7,851 bases of DNA from an uncultured Lachnospiraceae bacterium. Lineage in GTDB: Bacteria; Bacillota; Clostridia; Lachnospirales; Lachnospiraceae. Shown piece after piece: positions 1 to 6,349 of the stretch. How positions within the stretch are numbered: position 1 is the first letter of the stretch; each line of letters starts with the position of its first letter. The notes beneath the pieces were generated by a model. It had not been told where the DNA came from. It saw only the letters and a list, made by a program, of their open reading frames with translations, and made no database searches. Position numbers and translations under genes: made by a program. The stretch lies in contig CAUCOL010000077.1 in the NCBI GenBank assembly GCA_958444395.1, positions 1 to 7,851 on the forward strand. The letters are read 5' to 3'.

Positions 1-39
1 CTGCAGCACGCTCTTTTCTCAATTTAAGTCATGAACACA

Positions 40-68
40 ATTATATCGCCTGCACCCCTAGAAATCAA
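40..68 (-). promoter_or_regulatory. Sigma-A-type promoter directed leftwards, out of the window
   Basis: Read on the minus strand, TTGATT (63-68) is followed after exactly 17 bases by a perfect TATAAT (40-45), so transcription would start near position 33. Both boxes fit the housekeeping consensus (4 of 6 and 6 of 6). No start codon with a ribosome binding site is visible between the promoter and the window edge, so the gene or RNA it serves lies outside. It is divergent from the pyrG promoter. The match is seen directly; its activity is inferred. Confidence 0.55.
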
Positions 69-150
69 TATAATAGAACATAAACAATCTCTGAATTTTC
101 TGTGAAGAAAGTGTATTTTCGTATTTATGATGTATTTTTTCAAAAATAGA

Positions 151-180
151 TTGAACTTATCCCCCTTTTTAGGGTATAAT
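151..180 (+). promoter_or_regulatory. pyrG promoter (sigma-A type)
   Basis: TTGAAC (151-156) and a perfect TATAAT (175-180) are separated by 18 bases, giving a predicted start near 187 and a leader of about 60 bases. The spacer contains a small palindrome, CCCT-TTTT-AGGG (163-174). The first transcribed bases are A/T-rich. They do not contain the GGGC start that drives CTP-sensitive slippage and attenuation of pyrG in Bacillus, and there is no terminator-like hairpin between the promoter and the gene. Confidence 0.75.
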
Positions 181-230
181 AAAAAAATATTGGAACAAAA
201 AGACACGAAAAATGTTATGTTATTTACACA

Positions 231-236
231 AGGAGG
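231..236 (+). promoter_or_regulatory. pyrG ribosome binding site
   Basis: A full AGGAGG lies 11 bases before the ATG at 248. It decides the start in favour of 248 over an in-frame ATG at 212, which lies upstream of this site and has no Shine-Dalgarno sequence of its own. Confidence 0.85.
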
Positions 237-247
237 ATATATTAAAA

Positions 248-1858
248 ATGGCAGTCAAGTATGTATTCGTTACAGGTGGTGTTGTTTCCGGTCTGGGAAA
301 GGGAATCACAGCCGCATCTCTGGGACGTCTGCTTAAAATGCGCGGCTACAGCGTTACCATGCAGAAGTTCGACCCATACATCAATATTGATCCGGGTACT
401 ATGAATCCGGTGCAGCATGGTGAGGTGTTTGTTACAGATGATGGAGCTGAGACAGACCTGGATCTGGGTCATTATGAGCGATTCATTGATGAAAGTCTGA
501 CCAAGCAGTCAAACGTAACTACCGGTAAAGTATACTGGTCTGTATTAAATAAAGAACGTCGCGGTGATTACGGCGGTGGTACCGTACAGGTTATCCCACA
601 TATCACAAACGAGATCAAGAGCCGTTTCTACCGCAATGACGGCTGCAAGGACACACAGATTGCGATCATCGAGGTCGGTGGTACCGTCGGAGACATCGAA
701 AGCCAGCCTTTCTTGGAGTCAATTCGTCAGTTCCAGCATGATATCGGACATGAGAATGCAATCCTAATCCACGTTACCCTGATCCCATATCTGCATGCAT
801 CCGGTGAGATGAAGACAAAGCCTACGCAGGCAAGCGTTAAGGAACTGCAGGGAATGGGTATCCAGCCGGATGTGATCGTCTGCCGTACAGAGCATCCACT
901 GGAGGAAGGACTGAAAGATAAGATCGCGCTGTTCTGTAACGTTCCTACAAAGCATGTTTTACAGAATCTCGACGTTGAGACTCTGTATGAGGCACCACTG
1001 GCAATGGAGAAAGAGCATCTGGCAGATGTTGTCTGTGAATGCCTGCAGTTAGATTGTCCGGAACCGGATATCAGCGAATGGCAGAACATGGTTGACACGA
1101 TCAAGAATCTGGAAAAAGATGTGACTGTTGCACTGGTTGGTAAATATACTTCCCTGCATGACGCATATATCAGTGTTGTTGAATCCTTAAAGCATGGCGG
1201 ACTTGCACACAAGAGCAATGTTACGATCAAATGGATTCCATCCGAAGAATTGAATGCAGATAACGCAGAGGAACTTCTCGGAGATGTCTCCGGTATCTTA
1301 GTACCGGGCGGTTTTGGTGACCGTGGTATCGACGGAAAGATCCTGGCGATCCAGTATGCGCGTGAACACAATGTTCCATTCCTGGGTCTCTGCCTGGGTA
1401 TGCAGCTGGCAATCGTCGAATTTGCAAGACATGTTGTTGGTTTCAATGACGCACACAGTATCGAGCTGGATCCACAGACAACCCATCCTGTGATCCACCT
1501 GATGCCGGAACAGGACGGTATCGAGGACATCGGTGGTACCTTACGTCTTGGTTCTTATCCATGTGTACTGGATAAAAACTCCAAAGCATACGAAGTATAT
1601 GGTGAGGAAACCATCCACGAAAGACACAGACATCGTTATGAAGTAAATAATTATTACAGAGAAGACCTTCTGAAAGCCGGCATGAAGTTCTCCGGTCTGT
1701 CACCGGACGGACGTATCGTTGAGATGCTGGAGCTGGAATCACACCCTTGGTTCGTTGCCACTCAGGCACATCCGGAGTTTAAATCCAGACCAAACAGACC
1801 ACATCCATTATTCAAAGGCTTTGTAGGCGCAGCGCTCAAATATCAGAGCGAGCACTAA
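248..1858 (+). CDS. pyrG: CTP synthase (glutamine-hydrolysing)
   Basis: This 536-residue protein makes CTP from UTP, ATP and glutamine, the last step of de novo pyrimidine nucleotide synthesis, in the cytoplasm. The N-terminal synthetase domain (about 1-270) shows the P-loop-like [10 protein letters not shown] (10-19, Lys18), the conserved [15 protein letters not shown] block (40-54), [10 protein letters not shown] (70-79) and [16 protein letters not shown] (140-155, acidic Mg/ATP ligands Asp72 and Glu142). The C-terminal class I glutamine amidotransferase domain (about 290-530) has the oxyanion loop PGGFGDRG (353-360), nucleophile Cys382 in GLCLGMQ, and the His508/Glu510 pair in AHPEF. Length and motifs are those of a complete, active family member. 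The start at 248 is chosen for the AGGAGG site just before it. The gene appears monocistronic, with its own promoter and a following terminator. The rpoE gene often found before pyrG in Bacillus-type Firmicutes is not in the window. Confidence 0.98.
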   Translation: MAVKYVFVTGGVVSGLGKGITAASLGRLLKMRGYSVTMQKFDPYINIDPGTMNPVQHGEVFVTDDGAETDLDLGHYERFIDESLTKQSNVTTGKVYWSVLNKERRGDYGGGTVQVIPHITNEIKSRFYRNDGCKDTQIAIIEVGGTVGDIESQPFLESIRQFQHDIGHENAILIHVTLIPYLHASGEMKTKPTQASVKELQGMGIQPDVIVCRTEHPLEEGLKDKIALFCNVPTKHVLQNLDVETLYEAPLAMEKEHLADVVCECLQLDCPEPDISEWQNMVDTIKNLEKDVTVALVGKYTSLHDAYISVVESLKHGGLAHKSNVTIKWIPSEELNADNAEELLGDVSGILVPGGFGDRGIDGKILAIQYAREHNVPFLGLCLGMQLAIVEFARHVVGFNDAHSIELDPQTTHPVIHLMPEQDGIEDIGGTLRLGSYPCVLDKNSKAYEVYGEETIHERHRHRYEVNNYYREDLLKAGMKFSGLSPDGRIVEMLELESHPWFVATQAHPEFKSRPNRPHPLFKGFVGAALKYQSEH

Positions 1859-1892
1859 AGGTCAGATTTCTTAATGAAATATACATGAATTC

Positions 1893-1926
1893 AAAAGGGG
1901 AACCGTATCTGTGCGGTTCCCTCTTT
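1893..1926. terminator. Bidirectional terminator between pyrG and the EamA gene
   Basis: GGGAACCG (1898-1905) pairs with CGGTTCCC (1914-1921) around an 8-base loop. A G-T pair and an outer AAA/TTT (1893-1895 with 1924-1926) extend the stem. On the plus strand it is followed by a T-rich stretch (CTCTTTATATT). On the minus strand the AAAA at 1893-1896 supplies a T run. It lies 34 bases after pyrG and 36 bases after the end of the convergent transporter gene, so it fits both. Confidence 0.8.
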
Positions 1927-1961
1927 ATATTGCTCAGAGAGTATCAGGCAAGGCGATGCTA

Positions 1962-2921
1962 TCAGAGCTTTACTGATTCCTCTCTTTTTTCCCAATCTTC
2001 CTTGCAGCCGGAAGCAGCTGCCCTCTGCCCGGGCACCTTTGTCTGTGTCAAGATCTGGATTCCGATGCCAAGCAGGATCAGCAGCAGTCCCAGCACAGAA
2101 TAAACCGTTACCGGCTCATGCAAAACCACATGCGTCAAGATCAATGAGATAAACGGTGTCAGATAGGCAAGATTCGCTATGATCGCTGTATTTCCATGAT
2201 CCAGTGCCAGAGCCCACAGCAGATACGGAAGTGCATTACAGATCGTGCCATTGATCACCAGACCGATCGTCTCTGTTCCGGTTGGAAGACGGAAAGTTCC
2301 CATGACCAGACAGCAGACAAATGCCACCACGGTTCCGACCGCATAAGAAAGAAACACGCTGCAGTTTTTATCATAATCCTGTGTCTTATTCAGAGTCGAA
2401 TACAATCCATAGCAGACTGCTGCGATCAGACAGTAGGTAATCCCTTTGCCATCGGCAGATGCCAGACTGCTTACGTCTCCATTCGTCGTAACCACCACGA
2501 TGCCGATAAAGGAAAAGGTGATCGCCACTACCTTGCCGAAGGTCAGATGCTCATGCAGAAAAATGCAGGAAAATAAAATGATCAGCGCCGGCCAGAGATC
2601 ATTGATCACAAATGCCTCCTGTGCCGGAAGCCGTGCCGTTCCCAGCAACAGAAAGAAATTATACAGGAAAACTCCCAGGAAACCGATCAGAATCATCTTC
2701 ATGCAGACAGATGCATTCATTGTCCGGAATTTTTGAAAATATCCTTTTCTCGCATTATAGATCCCCAGAAAAATCGTCGCCGCCAAAAATGAAACGGCAA
2801 GCACATACATTGCATCCATCTGGTTCATCAATAATTTTGATACCGTTGCTACACATCCCCAGCACAGGATCGCTGCGCCGGCCATTCCGTACTCTTTCTT
2901 CATGTCCACTCTCTTCTCCAT
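1962..2921 (-). CDS. EamA/DMT-family membrane transporter, substrate unknown
   Basis: This 319-residue polytopic protein has about ten hydrophobic helices (roughly 12-30, 37-54, 74-94, 105-122, 129-146, 160-177, 186-208, 217-238, 244-266 and 273-292), arranged as two EamA repeats of five. This is the layout of the drug/metabolite transporter superfamily, which exports amino acids, metabolites or drugs, or occasionally imports them. Family-like signatures are the WPALIILFSCIFLHEHLT segment ending repeat 1 (110-127) and AYLTPFISLILTHVVLHEP ending repeat 2 (252-270). A hydrophilic tail of about 27 residues follows the last helix. The start at 2921 has GGAGG five bases upstream (2927-2931); a second in-frame ATG at 2903 is less well placed. 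It is divergent from the diguanylate cyclase gene and convergent with pyrG. Substrate and direction cannot be told from sequence. Confidence 0.92.
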   Translation of the reverse strand: MEKRVDMKKEYGMAGAAILCWGCVATVSKLLMNQMDAMYVLAVSFLAATIFLGIYNARKGYFQKFRTMNASVCMKMILIGFLGVFLYNFFLLLGTARLPAQEAFVINDLWPALIILFSCIFLHEHLTFGKVVAITFSFIGIVVVTTNGDVSSLASADGKGITYCLIAAVCYGLYSTLNKTQDYDKNCSVFLSYAVGTVVAFVCCLVMGTFRLPTGTETIGLVINGTICNALPYLLWALALDHGNTAIIANLAYLTPFISLILTHVVLHEPVTVYSVLGLLLILLGIGIQILTQTKVPGQRAAASGCKEDWEKREESVKL

Positions 2922-2959
2922 TTCTTCCTCCGTATTTTCATGCCAGTATACGCTCTGAT

Positions 2960-2987
2960 CTTATAAATGTAAATATTCTACTGGTAA
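2960..2987 (-). promoter_or_regulatory. Candidate promoter of the EamA gene
   Basis: Read on the minus strand, TTACCA (2982-2987) and TATAAG (2960-2965) are 16 bases apart, with 4 of 6 and 5 of 6 matches to the sigma-A boxes. Transcription would start near 2953, leaving a leader of about 30 bases. The -35 box sits inside one arm of the inverted repeat described separately, which would suit repression or activation by a DNA-binding protein. This is a visual match only. Confidence 0.4.
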
Positions 2988-3070
2988 TTCGATGGATTTA
3001 AAGGTATACTGTATATATTATGTATCATTTCAAAGGAAATAAAAAAATATCTTTATAAAATTTACCAGTA
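2979..3070. repeat. Widely spaced 9-bp inverted repeat in the divergent intergenic region
   Basis: TACTGGTAA (2979-2987) recurs as its exact reverse complement TTACCAGTA (3062-3070), 74 bases apart. Flanking bases also partly match (TTCT before the left arm and AGAA after the right arm). The spacing is too wide for a terminator, so the arms look more like two operator sites for one regulator. No regulator gene lies beside them. Confidence 0.4.
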
Positions 3071-3156
3071 CAGAAAAATCAGGTAATTGATCGACACAGG
3101 CAAGCCAAAGCAACAGTTTCTTGCAATTCGCTGTACCTGTACAATACATATTCCGG

Positions 3157-3162
3157 AAAGGA
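3157..3162 (+). promoter_or_regulatory. Ribosome binding site of the diguanylate cyclase gene
   Basis: AAAGGA (3157-3162) lies eight bases before the ATG at 3171. It supports that start over an in-frame TTG at 3087, which has no such site and would place 28 unlike-looking residues before a normal signal peptide. Confidence 0.6.
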
Positions 3163-3170
3163 TTTTGCTT

Positions 3171-4844
3171 ATGATAAATACTACACGAACATTTTATTCC
3201 CGTTTTATTACCTGTTTGTTTCTGTCGTTCATTTTATTCCTTCCTCTGCATTCTGCGGCTTCTGCCGCTGCCTCTGATTCTGACACGTCAAAACGAGTCC
3301 TCTTTATCAGTTCCTACTCTTACGCATGGGAAACTGTTCCGCAGCAGATCAAGGGCATTCAGGAAGCACTCGACGATGATGTGCAGCTTGATTACAAATT
3401 TATGGACACGAAGAACCTGCACAGCATTGACAGTATGCGTCTGTTCTATGAATCTATGAAGCAGTACCTGAAAGAAGTGCCTGCCTATGACGCTGTGATC
3501 GCCGGAGACGACGATGCATTTTCGTTCGTCACTAACTACCGGGACGAATTTTTTCCGGATATTCCGATTGCTTTTGAAGGCGTCAACAATCAGGAGCTTG
3601 CAGAATCCTCCAGTAAAGATCCTCTGATCTGCGGTGTCACAGAATCCCTGTCTTACAGAAATACCATTGACCTGGCACATCGTATCTGCCCAAAGGCTCA
3701 GCGTGTTGTTGCAATCCTGGATGACACCATGACCGGTGAAAGCGAACGCAGCAATTACTATGCACTCCAGTCTGATTATCCGGAACTGAAATTTGATGAG
3801 ATCAACACCTCTTCTCTAACACAAAAAAAGCTGAAAAACAGCATTGCGGCTTTATCCCGTGACAGCATTCTTCTGTATATCATCTGCAGTACGGATGCAG
3901 ACGGCAACAGTTATATTGGTTCTCAGGGGATCAATTTTGTATCCTCCGCTGCCAGTATTCCTACCTTTACCGTCGTTTCACACGGCCTGGGGAAGGGAGT
4001 TCTCGGCGGCGAGATCGTATTCCAGAGACAGATGGGGACGATCGCTGCCAATATGATCCAGAAATATTTTGACGGTGCTGATTTCTCCTCCTTCCAGATG
4101 GTGAAAGATACGCCGCGAACTTACTGTTTTGATGAAAATGTATTACGTCACTACCGTATCGACACAGATCTTCTGCCAAAAGACTGCACCTTACTCAATC
4201 ACCAGGCAACCTTTATCGAGCAGAATATCGATATGATCCGCATCTCCGTCATTATCGGAATCCTGCTGCTTTGTGTTATGATCATTCTGCTCATCGACAA
4301 CATCCGCAGACGCAGTCTGAATAAAGAACTGAAAAAAGCACAGGTTTCTCTCCAGAACGCTGCCACCTACGACCATCTGACCGGTCTTAAAAATCGAAGC
4401 GTTTTCATGAAAACTGTCCAGGAAAAAATCGAAAAAAACGAAGAATTCACATTGGTTCTGTATGATATCGATCATTTCAAACAGATCAATGATACACTGG
4501 GACATAATAACGGGGATGTCGTGCTCAAGGAACTTGCCATGCGAACTTCCCGGATCTGTGACACCTATTTTTCGGTCTACCGCCTGGGTGGCGATGAGTT
4601 TACCGCCATCATTGATACAACCGACCACGAAAAGGTAACCTGGTATGTAAAACAGATCCAGGACGCTTTCAAGCAGTCTATTGCTCTCGAAAAACAGGAG
4701 CATTTCATCCATACCAGCATTGGCGTGGCACTCTACCCACAGGATGCCGCAACGCAGACAGAGCTGATTGCTGCAGCAGATGATGCAATGTATTCTGTAA
4801 AGAAAAATGGTCGAAATGACTATGCCTTTTTCAACCGATCATAA
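3171..4844 (+). CDS. Membrane diguanylate cyclase with extracytoplasmic ABC-substrate-binding-like sensor
   Basis: This 557-residue protein is predicted to make cyclic di-GMP from two GTP in response to an outside ligand. Domains in order: a signal peptide or signal anchor (1-32, hydrophobic core 14-26, possible cleavage after the ASA/AAA stretch at 30-34); a domain starting KRVLFISSYSYAWE (41-54) and running to about 330, which resembles the ABC-type substrate-binding family (ABC_sub_bind type); one transmembrane helix (about 355-377) followed by a basic RRRSLNKELKKA linker; and a GGDEF domain (about 398-553). The catalytic site looks intact: DIDHFKQINDTLGH (432-444, metal-binding Asp432) and RLGGDEF (471-477). 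The inhibitory RxxD site is absent at its usual spacing; an RICD at 461-464 lies three residues too far upstream. No EAL or HD-GYP phosphodiesterase, partner permease or c-di-GMP riboswitch is visible nearby. The start at 3171 fits both the ribosome binding site and the signal peptide. The gene stands alone, and I see no convincing promoter. Confidence 0.93.
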   Translation: MINTTRTFYSRFITCLFLSFILFLPLHSAASAAASDSDTSKRVLFISSYSYAWETVPQQIKGIQEALDDDVQLDYKFMDTKNLHSIDSMRLFYESMKQYLKEVPAYDAVIAGDDDAFSFVTNYRDEFFPDIPIAFEGVNNQELAESSSKDPLICGVTESLSYRNTIDLAHRICPKAQRVVAILDDTMTGESERSNYYALQSDYPELKFDEINTSSLTQKKLKNSIAALSRDSILLYIICSTDADGNSYIGSQGINFVSSAASIPTFTVVSHGLGKGVLGGEIVFQRQMGTIAANMIQKYFDGADFSSFQMVKDTPRTYCFDENVLRHYRIDTDLLPKDCTLLNHQATFIEQNIDMIRISVIIGILLLCVMIILLIDNIRRRSLNKELKKAQVSLQNAATYDHLTGLKNRSVFMKTVQEKIEKNEEFTLVLYDIDHFKQINDTLGHNNGDVVLKELAMRTSRICDTYFSVYRLGGDEFTAIIDTTDHEKVTWYVKQIQDAFKQSIALEKQEHFIHTSIGVALYPQDAATQTELIAAADDAMYSVKKNGRNDYAFFNRS

Positions 4845-4857
4845 CATTCAGACCAAA

Positions 4858-4932
4858 GGGCAAGACCAGCGTTTTGCCCAACAAGAATTGCTTCGCAATT
4901 CTCGTTGGCTCCGCTCCGTGTTGCGAGCAATT
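4858..4932. repeat. Structured intergenic element with adjacent hairpins, possibly an interspersed repeat
   Basis: Hairpin 1 pairs GGGCAAGAC (4858-4866) with GTTTTGCCC (4871-4879), with one G-T pair and a CAGC loop. Hairpin 2 follows at once: CAAC-A-AGAATTGC (4879-4891) pairs with GCAATTCT-C-GTTG (4895-4907) around TTC, with one mismatch. An alternative fold pairs AATTGCTTCGCAA (4887-4899 region) with TTGCGAGCAATT (4921-4932), with one bulged base. Neither hairpin has a good T run, so neither is a classic terminator. The compact, GC-richer, self-complementary makeup suggests a short interspersed repeat, which is an inference. Confidence 0.45.
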
Positions 4933-4945
4933 TCCTATCCCATAA

Positions 4946-5000
4946 AATATTAGAAAGCCTCTGGGAATTGCAAATCAATTTCCAGAGGCTTTCTAATATT
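4946..5000. terminator. Strong bidirectional terminator hairpin
   Basis: A 19-bp perfect inverted repeat (4946-4964 with 4982-5000, GC core GCCTCTGG/CCAGAGGC) continues inward through a G-T pair and five more pairs to a CAAAT loop, giving a 25-bp stem. T-rich sequence follows on both strands (TTTCTAATATTCTG on plus, TTTCTAATATTTTATG on minus). It lies between the convergent cyclase and serine hydrolase genes, 31 bases after the hydrolase stop, and should end both transcripts. The stem is longer than in most intrinsic terminators. Confidence 0.85.
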
Positions 5001-5031
5001 CTGCATATATTTTCTATATTCCGCATCCATA

Positions 5032-6207
5032 TTAAAGTGCACTGTAAATGATATTTCGCAGCACCTGTACATCACGGTATCCATTGCCACCACACTTCTG
5101 GATCACATAGATGATCGCCAGATCCTCGACAGGATCCATTGCAACATAGGAACCAAGCCAGCCATCCCAGCCAAATTCACCCACTGTACCGAGTCCGCCG
5201 GATGCCGGGACGTCCACCATCTGACGCATCAGTGCGCCATAACCATACCCATACAAGGCATCCCAGTCATAGGACTTTAACTGCTGTTCATTTAAGTGAT
5301 TGCATGTCATATATTCCAGAGACTTGCGTCCGAGGATACGGTGTCCCTGATAGGTGCCGCCATGCAGGAGCATCTGCACAAAATGGGAATAATCATCTAC
5401 CGTCGATACCAGTCCTGCCCCGCCCGATTCAAAGGCAGGTGCTTTCAGGTGCATGTAGGAAAGTCCCAGATGCTGCCAGGTACAAGGTTCTAATGTTCCC
5501 GACTCCGGTTTATATTCATAATTCTGCATAAACCGATCCTGCTTCTCTTCCGGTACATAAAAACCGGTGTCAACCATGCCAAGCGGTTCAAAGATCGTCT
5601 TTTTCAGATATTCACTGTATTTCATCCCTGTAACGACCTCGATCACAGCTCCCAGAATATCTGCACAGAAAGAATACCTCCATCCTTCCCCCGGCTGGAA
5701 CTCCAACGGCTGCTGCCCGATCTTATTTGCCAGATCATATGTACTCGTAGGCTTTCCATTCTCCAAATCTGCATAATAGGCATCTATCATATCCTGCATA
5801 TATTTTCCTGCCGGAAAGCTGGCATCCGGATAGGTAAGCCCTGCTGTCATATCCATCAGATCACGGAGCGTCACTTCCCGTTTCACCGGAACAAGTCCTT
5901 CTTTCGTCAGTACCTTCTGATCCTTAAACCCCGGAATGTACATAGAAACCGGATCGATCAATGCAAGACGTCCTGATTCAACCAGTGTCATAACGGCAGT
6001 CGACGTCACCGGCTTACTCATCGAGTAGCAGCGAAAGATAGCATCTCTGGTCATCGGTATCCTCTTCTCCGTATCTGCCATGCCAAACTGGGTGCGATAG
6101 ACCTCTTCTCCCTTGTGGATCACGCATAAAGCAGCACCACGTATCTCATCCTTCTGAATCTTATCCAGAATCGCCTGATCTGTTTGTTTTAATATCTCGT
6201 AATTCAT
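5032..6207 (-). CDS. Serine hydrolase of the class C beta-lactamase / family VIII esterase fold
   Basis: This 391-residue protein has no signal peptide and no membrane helix, so it is probably cytoplasmic. The nucleophile motif SxxK is Ser62-Met-Ser-Lys65 in CYSMSKPVTSTAV. The second motif has the general-base Tyr178 in WRYSFCADILG, where the usual YxN asparagine is Phe180. SGGAGLVST (261-269) and FGWDGWLGSY (345-354) match the later conserved blocks; there is no KTG motif. A YSx motif without Asn, plus a C-terminal W-x-G block, is more like family VIII carboxylesterases and related hydrolases than true AmpC enzymes, so an ester- or peptide-cleaving role is more likely than drug resistance. 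The start at 6207 is preferred over ATG 6219 because GGAG (6214-6217) lies six bases before it; at 6219 the AAGGA touches the ATG. It is the last gene of a minus-strand group and ends at the strong terminator. Confidence 0.9.
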   Translation of the reverse strand: MNYEILKQTDQAILDKIQKDEIRGAALCVIHKGEEVYRTQFGMADTEKRIPMTRDAIFRCYSMSKPVTSTAVMTLVESGRLALIDPVSMYIPGFKDQKVLTKEGLVPVKREVTLRDLMDMTAGLTYPDASFPAGKYMQDMIDAYYADLENGKPTSTYDLANKIGQQPLEFQPGEGWRYSFCADILGAVIEVVTGMKYSEYLKKTIFEPLGMVDTGFYVPEEKQDRFMQNYEYKPESGTLEPCTWQHLGLSYMHLKAPAFESGGAGLVSTVDDYSHFVQMLLHGGTYQGHRILGRKSLEYMTCNHLNEQQLKSYDWDALYGYGYGALMRQMVDVPASGGLGTVGEFGWDGWLGSYVAMDPVEDLAIIYVIQKCGGNGYRDVQVLRNIIYSAL

Positions 6208-6287
6208 AATAAACTCCATTCCTTACCTGCATGGATCTGTGAGCACTTCTGCATCAGAAATATTTTCCCACTATCCGTATTTCTCAT
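6204..6287 (-). other. Possible 27-codon upstream reading frame overlapping the hydrolase start
   Basis: On the minus strand an ATG at 6287, with a weak TAGG-type site seven bases before it, opens a frame of 27 codons (starting MRNTDSGKIF). Its TGA stop overlaps the hydrolase ATG in an ATGA arrangement. The peptide has no recognised motif. It could couple translation to the hydrolase, but it may be a chance open frame in a 130-base spacer. Confidence 0.2.
6214..6217 (-). promoter_or_regulatory. Ribosome binding site deciding the hydrolase start
   Basis: GGAG on the minus strand is six bases from the ATG at 6207 (GGAGTTTATTATG). The alternative ATG at 6219 overlaps the front of this site, so the shorter protein is favoured. 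Confidence 0.6.
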
Positions 6288-6349
6288 AAATTTACCTACT
6301 ATCATGGTATCATACGTTATTACAAATGAAAAGAGAATTATTACATTCT

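Noticed and set aside
24..206. 60-residue minus-strand open frame before pyrG.
   Set aside because: It spans both promoters, has AT-rich low-complexity content, and has no ribosome binding site or motif.
727..1530. Long minus-strand open frame inside pyrG.
   Set aside because: It is the antisense shadow of a fully conserved gene; its Ser/Cys/Arg-rich translation resembles no protein.
3087..3170. Longer cyclase start at TTG 3087.
   Set aside because: It adds 28 residues with no family character before a normal signal peptide, and has no ribosome binding site. ATG 3171 has AAAGGA at eight bases.
3081..3170. Possible c-di-GMP (GEMM-type) riboswitch before the cyclase, suggested by ACACAGGCAAGCCAAAGC.
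   Set aside because: It only loosely resembles the conserved core, the region is too short, and the second conserved helix and tetraloop receptor could not be found.
3288..4712. Minus-strand open frames inside the cyclase gene.
   Set aside because: They are antisense shadows of the sensor and GGDEF coding sequence, with no initiation signals.
6312..6340. Possible promoter for the hydrolase gene (TATGAT at 6312-6317, minus strand).
   Set aside because: The only box at proper distance (TTCTCT) barely matches a -35 element, so I did not list it.
6331..6347. AGAAT/ATTCT-type small palindrome after the larger GNAT gene as a terminator.
   Set aside because: Only about five A-T-rich pairs, no GC core and no T run.
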